Shown: positions 26,396 to 34,532 of the stretch, piece after piece | Numbering within the stretch: position 1 is the stretch's first letter | Layout: each line of letters begins with the position of its first letter | DNA from: Paenibacillus validus NBRC 15382 | GTDB taxonomy: Bacteria > Bacillota > Bacilli > Paenibacillales > NBRC-103111 | Direction of reading: 5' to 3' | Assembly: GCF_004000985.1 (NCBI RefSeq) | Contig: NZ_BIMH01000005.1 | Span: 147,274-211,273, forward strand | Length of the DNA: 64,000 nucleotides | Notes under the pieces: generated by a model | Told to the model about the DNA's origin: nothing | The model's input: only the letters and a program-made list of their open reading frames with translations | Database searches by the model: none | Translations under genes and position numbers: made by a program

Positions 26396-27436
26396 ATGAC
26401 AAGCGTCAGGCGGATATTCGCTTCTCCACGTGCGAGAGCTCTTGCAGCACAGCAGAACATCCCGTTGCCCGAAGTGGCAGGAAGCGGGCCTTCCGGCCGA
26501 ATCATTGAACAGGATGTGCAGGTTTACCGTTCGCAGCGTGCAAACATGTCTAGTGGGCCTGCCGAAAGAGATCCAAGCATTCGGCCGGACAAGAAGATTC
26601 AAGCCACTCCGCTCGCCAGAGCGATCGCTCAGTTGGAAAACATCGACCTGTCCACTGTAGCGGGATCCGGTGTGAGCGGCAAGATCAGGAGCTCCGATGT
26701 ACGGCCGCGGAAAGAGGAATCAGCTTCGGCCGGTTTTTCTGCAGAGCGCGTTCCCCCCATGGAAGCAGTTCCGATGACGGGAATGCGTAAAATCATCGCG
26801 GAACGGATGGCCTACAGCAAGCAGACGGCTCCCCACGTCACGCTTACGGTGAAAGCGGAAGTGACCCGGCTTGCAGAGCTTCGAAACAAATGGATGCAGG
26901 ACGGCATGAAGGTGAGCTATACGGATCTTCTGGTGAAAATCGCAGCAGAGAGTTTACGTGCGCATCCGCGTGTCAATGTCTCCATGGAACAGGACGGGAT
27001 CGTCAGGCATCGACAATGCGATATCGGCGTGGCCGTCGCTTTAGAGGAAGGCTTAATCGTCCCGGTCATTCGTGATGCCGATCGAAGGCGCCTGCAGGAC
27101 ATTTCCAAGGACCTGCAGGATAAGGTCAAACGATCCAAAGAAGGCAAGCTTCGGCGGGATGAAGTGCAGGGCGGCCGGTTCACGATCAGCAACTTGGGCA
27201 TGTATGAAGTGGATGCGTTCACCCCGATTATCAATCTTCCTGAAAGCGCTATCCTCGGGGTGGGAAGAATGATCGAGGATTTGATCGTACATAACGGGCA
27301 AATTCACATCGGGAAAACCATGGTCCTGTCGCTGTCCTTTGACCATCGGGTGATGGATGGCGCACCTGCGGCTTTGTTCTTAAAAAATATAAAAGAGTTG
27401 CTGGAGAATCCGGAATCTCTTCAGGACTCTTTGTAG
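26396..27436 (+). CDS. Dihydrolipoamide acyltransferase E2 lacking a lipoyl domain, with tandem subunit-binding domains
   Basis: This is an E2 acyltransferase of 346 residues with unusual domains. There is no lipoyl domain. The chain starts with two peripheral subunit-binding domains in tandem: about residues 7-41 (SPRARALAAQQNIPL, GSGPSGRI) and 68-102 (TPLARAIAQLENIDL, GSGVSGKI). The catalytic domain follows from about 125, with SFDHRVMDG carrying the active-site His and Asp. ATG 26396 follows GGGAGGGGG; the frame opens upstream inside E1 beta but cannot hold a lipoyl domain, because no E-T-D-K motif occurs there. The missing swinging arm is found at the N terminus of the next gene product. 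Confidence 0.9.
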   Translation: MTSVRRIFASPRARALAAQQNIPLPEVAGSGPSGRIIEQDVQVYRSQRANMSSGPAERDPSIRPDKKIQATPLARAIAQLENIDLSTVAGSGVSGKIRSSDVRPRKEESASAGFSAERVPPMEAVPMTGMRKIIAERMAYSKQTAPHVTLTVKAEVTRLAELRNKWMQDGMKVSYTDLLVKIAAESLRAHPRVNVSMEQDGIVRHRQCDIGVAVALEEGLIVPVIRDADRRRLQDISKDLQDKVKRSKEGKLRRDEVQGGRFTISNLGMYEVDAFTPIINLPESAILGVGRMIEDLIVHNGQIHIGKTMVLSLSFDHRVMDGAPAALFLKNIKELLENPESLQDSL

Positions 27437-27447
27437 GAGCAGTGAAG

Positions 27448-29124
27448 ATGAAAAAGGAGATTATCGTTCCAAAAGCGGGACTCACCATGACGGAAGCGAC
27501 CGTTGGACTCTGGCTGGTCTCCGAAGGGGATCCGGTTGAGAAGGACCAAGTCGTTCTGGAGCTTGCGACGGACAAAATTACGGTCGAAGTCACCGCCCCT
27601 TACGACGGAATCATGGTCTCTATTCTACACCAGGAAGGGGAAACCGTTGCGACCGGGGAGTGTCTTGCCATTATGGAGACGGAAGCTGCGGAGGCGGAAC
27701 GGTCTTCAGCTTCACAAGCGGCATCCGGCGCAGCCGGAGAAGGAAAGAAGTACGATGTAGCGGTGATTGGAGCGGGGCCCGGCGGGTACGTCGCCGCTAT
27801 ACGCGCTGCTCAGCTTGGCGGCAAGGTCGCCCTGATCGAGCAACGCGATTTGGGAGGCACCTGCCTGAACACGGGCTGCATTCCGACGAAGACGCTGCTG
27901 CGGGCTTCGGAATTCGTCAAAATGCCGAAAACCGCAGCGGAATACGGCGTTTTCTTCGAAAAACCCCGGGTCGATTACTCCCGTTTGATCGATTACAAGG
28001 ATCAGGTCGTCCGAAAGCTGCAGAACGGCGTCGCGGGACTGCTGCACAAGAATAAAATCGAGCTGCTCAAGGGGCTTGGCAGGGTCGTCGATCCGCATAC
28101 CATTGAAGTGCGGACGGAAGACCGAGAGAGCCATAGGATCGAAGCGAACCATATCATCGTGGCGAGCGGTTCCCAGCCGCACATGCCGGAGATTCCGGGG
28201 CTGAAGCAGGCAGGCCCGATGACCAGCACCGAAGCGCTTGCCGGCAAAGAACGGCCGAGAAGCGTGGCCATTATAGGCGCCGGAGCGATCGGATGCGAAT
28301 TTGCCGGTATTTATGCCCCTTTGGGCACAGAAGTCACCCTGATCGAAAGCGCCGATCAAATCCTGCCCGGGACGGACCGGGATCTATCCCGCGTTCTCGC
28401 GGAATCCCTCCATCAGGAACAGGTGCGAATTCTTACTTCCGCAACCGTTACCCGCATCGATATCCATGGCGGCCGTAAGGTCGTACATGTAGAAACCGCC
28501 CAAGGCGCACAGGCCATTGAGGTCGATGCCATTCTTGCGGCGACAGGAAGAAGGCCGGATCTGGAACAGATGCGGGAGCTCGGCGTCCGGCTGGAAGGCG
28601 GAAAAATCGCCGTGGATGATCAGATGAGAACCAGCATCCCATCCATCTACGCCGTTGGGGACGTCACGGGAATCGAGTTCCTGGCCCATGTTGCCTCCGC
28701 TCAAGGAGTCGTCGCAGCCGAAGCCGCCATGGGGCGGCCTTCCAGAATGGACTACCGCACGGTTACCCGCTGTATTTACACGTCTCCCGAGATCGCATCC
28801 GTAGGCTTGAACGAGCGGCAGGCCAAAGAGCAGGGACGGGATTATCAGATCGGCAAATACGCTTTTGAAGCAAACGGAAGGGCCATGACTTACGGGGAAA
28901 CCGCTGGATTTGTGAAAGTACTGCGTGATACCAGGTACGGCGAAATTCTCGGTATCCATATCATCGGCCCGAACGCATCCGAACTTATCGGAGAGGCGAT
29001 GATGGCCGTCCATTTGGAGGCAACCGCAGAGGAATTTGCATTAGCCATTCACCCGCATCCTACGCTGTCGGAAGTGCTGGTCGAGGCGATTCTCGCGAGC
29101 ATGGGACGCGGCATCCATTCTTAA
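27448..29124 (+). CDS. Dihydrolipoyl dehydrogenase (E3) with N-terminal lipoyl domain, second complex
   Basis: This E3 subunit has 558 residues. A biotinyl/lipoyl domain occupies about residues 1-78, with the modified Lys43 in A-T-D-K-I. An Ala/Ser-rich linker leads to the flavoprotein, with FAD motif GAGPGGYVAAI near 106, redox disulfide G-G-T-C-L-N-T-G-C, NAD motif GAGAIGCEFAG and C-terminal H-P-H-P-T-L-S-E. It complements the lipoyl-less E2 upstream, so the swinging arm is carried by E3 in this complex. ATG 27448 is spaced correctly from GTAGGAGC; GTG 27442 is too close. Confidence 0.93.
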   Translation: MKKEIIVPKAGLTMTEATVGLWLVSEGDPVEKDQVVLELATDKITVEVTAPYDGIMVSILHQEGETVATGECLAIMETEAAEAERSSASQAASGAAGEGKKYDVAVIGAGPGGYVAAIRAAQLGGKVALIEQRDLGGTCLNTGCIPTKTLLRASEFVKMPKTAAEYGVFFEKPRVDYSRLIDYKDQVVRKLQNGVAGLLHKNKIELLKGLGRVVDPHTIEVRTEDRESHRIEANHIIVASGSQPHMPEIPGLKQAGPMTSTEALAGKERPRSVAIIGAGAIGCEFAGIYAPLGTEVTLIESADQILPGTDRDLSRVLAESLHQEQVRILTSATVTRIDIHGGRKVVHVETAQGAQAIEVDAILAATGRRPDLEQMRELGVRLEGGKIAVDDQMRTSIPSIYAVGDVTGIEFLAHVASAQGVVAAEAAMGRPSRMDYRTVTRCIYTSPEIASVGLNERQAKEQGRDYQIGKYAFEANGRAMTYGETAGFVKVLRDTRYGEILGIHIIGPNASELIGEAMMAVHLEATAEEFALAIHPHPTLSEVLVEAILASMGRGIHS

Positions 29125-29143
29125 CCGTGAAGGAGAGATTTGT

Positions 29144-29929
29144 ATGCAGTCTTTTCAATATATCAGGTTGGAAAACAACTCCGGGCTCGCCACGATCGTC
29201 CTGGACCGCCCGGAAACATTGAACGCCATCAACGACGCGGTTCTGAATGAGCTGGATCAAGCGTTCACGATGCTGGAGCGGGACGATCAGGCAAGGGTGG
29301 TCATGATTACCGGTGGCGGGGATAAAGCGTTTGTTGCCGGCGGAGATATTGCTGCGATGCGGCAGATGAGTGTTCTGGAAGGCGAGAAATTTGTGTACCG
29401 CGGACAGGAAGTATTGAAGAAAATAGAAGACTCGCGAAAAGTCGTCATCGCGGCGCTTAACGGCTATACGCTCGGGGGAGGAATGGAACTCGCTTTGGCC
29501 TGCGACATTCGAATTGCCTCGGAGAAAGCCAAATTAGGGCTGCCGGAAGTATGCATCGGCCTTTATCCCGGATGGGGCGGCACCCAGCGACTGGTAAGGC
29601 TCGTCGGTAAAGGAATCACCAAAGAACTGGTGTTTACCGGAGAACGTCTTTCCGCCGAAGAAGCCAAGGAGCTCGGATTGGTGAACAAAGTCGTGAAGCA
29701 TGAAGAATTGTTGCCCTACTGCCGGACGCTGGCCGATAAAATAATAGCCAATAGTCCGATTGCCGTCATGCAGGCGAAAAAAGCGATTAATCAAGGAAGC
29801 GAAATTTCTCTGGACCAGGCACTGGTTCTGGAAGCGGAAGCATGGCTTGTCAACTTCAGCACCGAGGACAGAGTAGAGGGTCTAACTTCTTTTCTTGAAA
29901 AACGCAAGCCCCATTATAAAGGCAAATAA
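29144..29929 (+). CDS. Enoyl-CoA hydratase/isomerase family protein
   Basis: This is a crotonase-fold enzyme of 261 residues. The oxyanion-hole segments AFVAGGDI and the run GYTLGGGMELALACD are present, and so are both catalytic glutamates of true hydratases (in GGGMELA and G-L-P-E-V). Hydration of a 2-enoyl-CoA is thus well supported. It starts 19 bases after E3 with GAAGGAGAG upstream. It probably acts in the same beta-oxidation-like route as the acyl-CoA dehydrogenase and thiolase downstream. Confidence 0.92.
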   Translation: MQSFQYIRLENNSGLATIVLDRPETLNAINDAVLNELDQAFTMLERDDQARVVMITGGGDKAFVAGGDIAAMRQMSVLEGEKFVYRGQEVLKKIEDSRKVVIAALNGYTLGGGMELALACDIRIASEKAKLGLPEVCIGLYPGWGGTQRLVRLVGKGITKELVFTGERLSAEEAKELGLVNKVVKHEELLPYCRTLADKIIANSPIAVMQAKKAINQGSEISLDQALVLEAEAWLVNFSTEDRVEGLTSFLEKRKPHYKGK

Positions 29930-29949
29930 GCAAAAGGCAGGGTTGATTT

Positions 29950-31479
29950 ATGAAACATATGGGAAATAACAATTTTTCATCCCTTGTGACCCGAGGCGCT
30001 TTAAACAACCCGAACAAAGAAGTCATCACCTTCAAGCAGCAAAGAATAACGTACCGCGAGCTTCAGGAGAGAGTCAGCGCCTTAGCGCAAGGGCTGCTTG
30101 ATCTCGGAGTAAAGAAGGGCGATGTGGTTGCGATTCTCTTATTTAACCACACCGAATATTTTGAAATTATTTTTGCCGCCAACCGGATTGGAGCGATCTT
30201 TCTGCCGCTAAACTTCCGCTTAGCCGCCGATGAAATCGCATACATTGCAGACAATGCCGATGCCAAAGCTATTTTCTCGGAGGACTCCTTCCATGAAACG
30301 CTGGATTCCATTCGGGGGAATGTGCAGCAGCTTCAGCATTATATTACGCTGTCCGCCAACGAACCGTCCGGTTGGACCCGATACGAACAATTGATAGAAA
30401 CGAACCGGGGCGCCGACGTTCAGGACGCGCACGTCGAACTGGACGACCTGCACCGCTTGATGTATACGTCCGGCACGACTTCCCGGCCCAAAGGCGTCAT
30501 GATTACCTATGGAAATCTGTACTGGAAAAATATCGGCCATATTTGGGAATTCAATATTACGCCGGACGACAAAACGTTAATCTCCGGGCCATTGTATCAT
30601 GTCGGAGCGCTCGACTTGACGGCAACCGGCACCCTCTATCGCGGTGGAAGCATCGTCATTGTCAACAAGTTCAACACGCTCGAAGTGCTGGAGACGATCC
30701 AGAGAGAGAAGCCGACGAACATCTGGCTGGCTCCCGCCATGGTCAACATGATTCTGCAGGAACCGACGACGGATCAATATCAGCTGGATTCGATCCGTTA
30801 CATTATCGCGGGCGGGGAACGAATGCCGGAGCCGCTCATCCAAAAAATCCAGCAGTTGTTTAAAAACGCCTGGTTTTGCGACGCGTACGGATTAACCGAA
30901 ACGGTGTCGGGGGACACCTTCATGCCGAGCAGCATGACGATTGAGAAGCTCGGCTCGGTCGGGCGGCCCTGCCTGCATCTCGATCTGAAAATCGCAGATG
31001 AGCAGGGAAATGAAGTTTCCCCGGGCGAGGTGGGCGAAATCGTATTGCGGGGACCGAAAATCTCAAAAGGATATTGGAAAAACCCGGAGGCTACCGGGAA
31101 AACGTTTAAAGACGGCTGGTTTTTCACAGGAGACATGGGCAGACTGGACGCGGACGGCTTCCTGTTTATCGTAGACCGCAAGAAAGATATGATCATCAGC
31201 GGCGGAGAAAATATCGCATCGCTGGAGGTGGAACGCGTTCTTTATGAACTTCCGACAGTACTTGAAGCTTCTGTAATCGGGGTACCGAACGACAGGTGGG
31301 GAGAAGTGCCGAAGGCGTTCGTCGTCGTGAAGCCGGGGGCAACCCTGACCGCAGAAGAAATTCAAGAGCATTGTATGTCCAGACTGGCTAAATTCAAAGT
31401 GCCGAAAGAAGTGGAATTCATAGATAAACTTCCGCGGAATCCGTCCGGTAAAGTGCTGAAAAGACTATTGAGGGAATAG
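29950..31479 (+). CDS. AMP-forming acyl-CoA synthetase/ligase
   Basis: This is an ANL-superfamily ligase of 509 residues that makes an acyl-adenylate and then the CoA thioester. The phosphate loop is MYTSGTTSRPKG, followed by YGLTE, GWFFTGD, DRKKDMIISGGENI and the C-terminal P-S-G-K-V-L-K with the catalytic Lys. The substrate could be a fatty, aryl or beta-keto acid. In context it may activate the carboxylated ketone formed by the HyuA/HyuB pair (inference). Start ATG 29950 follows GGCAGGG; ATG 29959 is an alternative. Confidence 0.92.
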   Translation: MKHMGNNNFSSLVTRGALNNPNKEVITFKQQRITYRELQERVSALAQGLLDLGVKKGDVVAILLFNHTEYFEIIFAANRIGAIFLPLNFRLAADEIAYIADNADAKAIFSEDSFHETLDSIRGNVQQLQHYITLSANEPSGWTRYEQLIETNRGADVQDAHVELDDLHRLMYTSGTTSRPKGVMITYGNLYWKNIGHIWEFNITPDDKTLISGPLYHVGALDLTATGTLYRGGSIVIVNKFNTLEVLETIQREKPTNIWLAPAMVNMILQEPTTDQYQLDSIRYIIAGGERMPEPLIQKIQQLFKNAWFCDAYGLTETVSGDTFMPSSMTIEKLGSVGRPCLHLDLKIADEQGNEVSPGEVGEIVLRGPKISKGYWKNPEATGKTFKDGWFFTGDMGRLDADGFLFIVDRKKDMIISGGENIASLEVERVLYELPTVLEASVIGVPNDRWGEVPKAFVVVKPGATLTAEEIQEHCMSRLAKFKVPKEVEFIDKLPRNPSGKVLKRLLRE

Positions 31480-31496
31480 AAGGAGGATGAATCTGA

Positions 31497-32669
31497 ATGA
31501 ATTTTGAAATAACCGACGAACAAAAAATGATGCGGGACGGCGTTCGACAAATTGCTGAAGATTTCGGGCTGGACTATTGGCGGGAAAAGGACGACAAGCA
31601 CGAATTCGTCTCTGAATTATGGAGCGAGCTCGGCAAAAACGGTTATATCGGTGTGGCCGTTCCGGAGAAATTCGGCGGCGTCGGACTTGGGATGATGGAA
31701 ATGACCATGGTGATCGAGGAGCTGGCTAAAGGGGGGGCCGGGTCCACGGTAGCACAGCTGTTTATGCTCACTCCCGTTTTCGGCGGAGTGACGATCGATC
31801 TTCACGGCAGCGAAGCGCAAAAGGAACAGTATCTGACGAAGATGTCCGCCGGACAGCTTAATTTCTGCATGGCGCTGACGGAGCCGAACGCAGGCAGCAA
31901 CTCGCTTGAGATCACGACGATTGCCAGGAAAGAAGAAGATCATTACGTGATCAACGGTCAAAAAATTTGGATATCCGGTGCCGATGTGGCTGATAAAATG
32001 CTGATCGTCGCCCGAACGACAAAGCGCAGCGAAGTGCAGAAAAAAACCGAAGGAATCAGCCTCTTCCTGGTGGATACCAAGGACCCCGCCATTACACTTC
32101 AGCCTATTGAGAAAGTGGGGACCCGCTGTGTGCGGTCCGATACGGTATTTATCGAAAATTTGAGAGTGCATAAAGACAACCTGATCGGAGAAGAAGGCAA
32201 AGGCTGGTCATACCTTGTGGATACGCTTAACGCAGAACGGATTGTGACGACAGCCGGGCTCATTGGGACGGGGCAGCTCGCTCTGCAGCTCGCGGTGAAT
32301 TACGCGAAAGAACGGGTGGTGTTTAACAACACCCCGATCGGCGCTTATCAAGGCATCCAATTCCCGCTTGCGAAAATTCGGGCCGAACTGGAGCTGGCGC
32401 AGCTGATGAATTATAAAGCCGCATGGCTCTATGATCAGAAGAAACCGAACGGCACCGAAGCGAACATGGCCAAATTAATCGCCGCCGAAGCAGCCTTCCA
32501 TGCTTGCGACCGGGCCATGCAGGTAATGGGCGGGTATGGCTATGCGAAAGAATACCACATTGAACGGTTGTGGCGCGACGTCAGACTTTTCAAAATCGCC
32601 CCCGTATCTGAAGAAATGATATTGAATTATATCTCGCAGCATGATCTCGGTCTGCCGCGGTCTTATTAA
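31497..32669 (+). CDS. Acyl-CoA dehydrogenase
   Basis: This is an FAD acyl-CoA dehydrogenase of 390 residues. It has N, middle and C domains in order: FCMALTEPNAGSNS near 120 and GQKIWISGA near 155. The C-terminal helix bundle contains MQVMGGYGYAKEYHIERLWRD. The usual Y-E-G-T catalytic-Glu segment is replaced by I-A-P-V-S-E-E-M, a variant seen in several members, so the base may come from elsewhere. It sits directly upstream of etfBA and fadF-like genes, which would take its electrons. AAGGAGGATG precedes the start. Confidence 0.92.
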   Translation: MNFEITDEQKMMRDGVRQIAEDFGLDYWREKDDKHEFVSELWSELGKNGYIGVAVPEKFGGVGLGMMEMTMVIEELAKGGAGSTVAQLFMLTPVFGGVTIDLHGSEAQKEQYLTKMSAGQLNFCMALTEPNAGSNSLEITTIARKEEDHYVINGQKIWISGADVADKMLIVARTTKRSEVQKKTEGISLFLVDTKDPAITLQPIEKVGTRCVRSDTVFIENLRVHKDNLIGEEGKGWSYLVDTLNAERIVTTAGLIGTGQLALQLAVNYAKERVVFNNTPIGAYQGIQFPLAKIRAELELAQLMNYKAAWLYDQKKPNGTEANMAKLIAAEAAFHACDRAMQVMGGYGYAKEYHIERLWRDVRLFKIAPVSEEMILNYISQHDLGLPRSY

Positions 32670-32709
32670 CTTTCGTTTGCCTTGATGGATTGCGGAGGAG
32701 GAGTGAAGG

Positions 32710-33477
32710 ATGGACATCCTGGTTTTGCTGAAACAGAGCTTAGGCACGGAAGAAAAAATTTTCATCGAGAACAAGAAGATCAAAGAGGATGACGCGGAAT
32801 TTGTGATCAATCCTTATGACGAATATGCGGTGGAGGAAGCGATCCGCTGGAAGGACGAATTAGGCGGTGAAGTGACCGTGCTTACCGTGGGACCGTCCAG
32901 AGCCGAAAGCGCGCTCAGGACTGCGCTGGCTATGGGGGCAGACCAAGCGATACATGTGATATCCGAGGAAAGCCAGCATGATGAAGCGGCGATTTCCAGC
33001 ATCATCGCCAAAGCCATCTACGGGAAAACCTACGATTTGATTCTTGCCGGAAATATGGCCATTGATTCGGGAGCCGGCCAGGTTGCCGTACGTGTCGCCG
33101 AACGGCTCGGGATTCCCCACGTGTCGACGATTACGAAACTAACCATCGACGGCAACCGAGCTGCCATTGAGCGTGATGTAGAGGGTGACGTAGAGGCAGT
33201 GGAGGTCGACCTTCCTTTGCTGGCGACCGCCCAGCAGGGATTAAATGAACCCCGTTATCCGTCTCTGCCCGGCATCATGAAGGCGAAGAAGAAGCCGCTT
33301 CAGCAGCTGACCGTCGCCGATCTGAACATGAAGCCGGAAGAATTGCAGATCTATACCCAGGTTGTCGATCAATATTTGCCTTCCCCGAAGGAGGCCGGTC
33401 GCATGCTCCAGGGAGAGTTGAAGGATCAGGTGAAGGAACTGGTACATTCGCTGCGCAGCAAAGAAAAGGTCGTATAG
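32710..33477 (+). CDS. etfB: Electron transfer flavoprotein subunit beta
   Basis: This is the beta subunit of ETF, which binds AMP and carries electrons from acyl-CoA dehydrogenase. It has 255 residues and the family features NPYDEYAVEEAIR, LTVGPSRAESALRTALAMGAD and DSGAGQVAVRVAERLG. It is encoded between the dehydrogenase and etfA, with GGAGGAGTG upstream. Its normal length and motifs support a functional, non-bifurcating ETF, although that subtype is inferred from context. Confidence 0.94.
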   Translation: MDILVLLKQSLGTEEKIFIENKKIKEDDAEFVINPYDEYAVEEAIRWKDELGGEVTVLTVGPSRAESALRTALAMGADQAIHVISEESQHDEAAISSIIAKAIYGKTYDLILAGNMAIDSGAGQVAVRVAERLGIPHVSTITKLTIDGNRAAIERDVEGDVEAVEVDLPLLATAQQGLNEPRYPSLPGIMKAKKKPLQQLTVADLNMKPEELQIYTQVVDQYLPSPKEAGRMLQGELKDQVKELVHSLRSKEKVV

Positions 33478-33490
33478 GGAGAGATTGATG

Positions 33491-34465
33491 ATGAGTAGAA
33501 AAGTGCTGGTAGTCGGGGAAACAAAAGACGGGCATTTGCGACATGTAACGTTCGAAGCTTTGACGGCCGGCAGAAGACTGGCAGACGGCGGACCGTTGAT
33601 AGCCGCACTCTTTGGATCAGACGCTGAATCGTATGCTGAAGAAATAAGCAAGTACGGCGCGGAACAGCTTTACGCGATTTCCGGTGAAGGGGCCCATCCA
33701 ACCAATGAATACTGCACCGAGGCACTCTTTCAACTCATTCAGGAGATACGTCCCGATGCCATACTGATGGGTCATACGTCGGCAGGCAGAGATATCGCTC
33801 CCAGACTCGCTGCGCGTATGGGTGTCGGATTGATCTCGGATTGCATTGGAATGGAAGTGACGGGAGAAGACGTTTTCTTTACAAGGGCGGTCTATTCCGG
33901 TAAAGCGTTCCAAATCAAGTCATTCCGCAGCGGCACGATCTATGCCACGCTGCGCCCGAATAACATTGACGTCTCCGAAGCTCCTGCCCAAACCGCTGCG
34001 GCTGTTTTCCGTCCGGACGTCAAAGATCTGAAAGTGCTGGTCAAAGACATCGTTCGCAGAACGTCGAGCGGCGTGGATTTGAGCGAAGCCAAAATCATTG
34101 TAGCCGGAGGCCGGGGAGTGAAGAGCGCGGAAGGCTTCGAACCGCTCCGTGAGCTCGCAGCTGTGCTGGGAGCCGCTGTGGGCGCGTCCCGGGCGGCATG
34201 TGATTCGGGATTCTGCAACTATGCGCTGCAAATCGGCCAGACGGGTAAAGTGGTAACCCCGGACTTATACATTGCCTGCGGCATTTCCGGTGCTATTCAG
34301 CACCTGGCCGGCATGTCCAATTCGAAGGTGATTGTCGCCATCAATAAAGACCGCGAGGCTCCGATATTCAAGATTGCGGATTACGGCATCGTGGGCGACC
34401 TGTTTGAAGTTGTCCCTATGCTGACGGAGGCCTTTAAGCAAACCTTGCACGATGCGGCGGGTTGA
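33491..34465 (+). CDS. etfA: Electron transfer flavoprotein subunit alpha
   Basis: This is the alpha subunit, which holds FAD. The C-terminal FAD-binding domain has GGRGVKSAEGF, GASRAACDSG, QIGQTGKVVTPDLYIACGISGAIQH and INKDREAPIF. ATG 33491 suits the GGGAGAG at 33477-33483; ATG 33488 and TTG 33485 are closer alternatives, and the length is about 324 residues. With EtfB it should shuttle electrons to the membrane oxidoreductase encoded next. Confidence 0.94.
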   Translation: MSRKVLVVGETKDGHLRHVTFEALTAGRRLADGGPLIAALFGSDAESYAEEISKYGAEQLYAISGEGAHPTNEYCTEALFQLIQEIRPDAILMGHTSAGRDIAPRLAARMGVGLISDCIGMEVTGEDVFFTRAVYSGKAFQIKSFRSGTIYATLRPNNIDVSEAPAQTAAAVFRPDVKDLKVLVKDIVRRTSSGVDLSEAKIIVAGGRGVKSAEGFEPLRELAAVLGAAVGASRAACDSGFCNYALQIGQTGKVVTPDLYIACGISGAIQHLAGMSNSKVIVAINKDREAPIFKIADYGIVGDLFEVVPMLTEAFKQTLHDAAG

Positions 34466-34532
34466 CCGCTGACGGAAGACCCGGATGTAAAAACAAACAG
34501 CGACAAGTAAGGTACCCGCAGAGGATGGGGGA

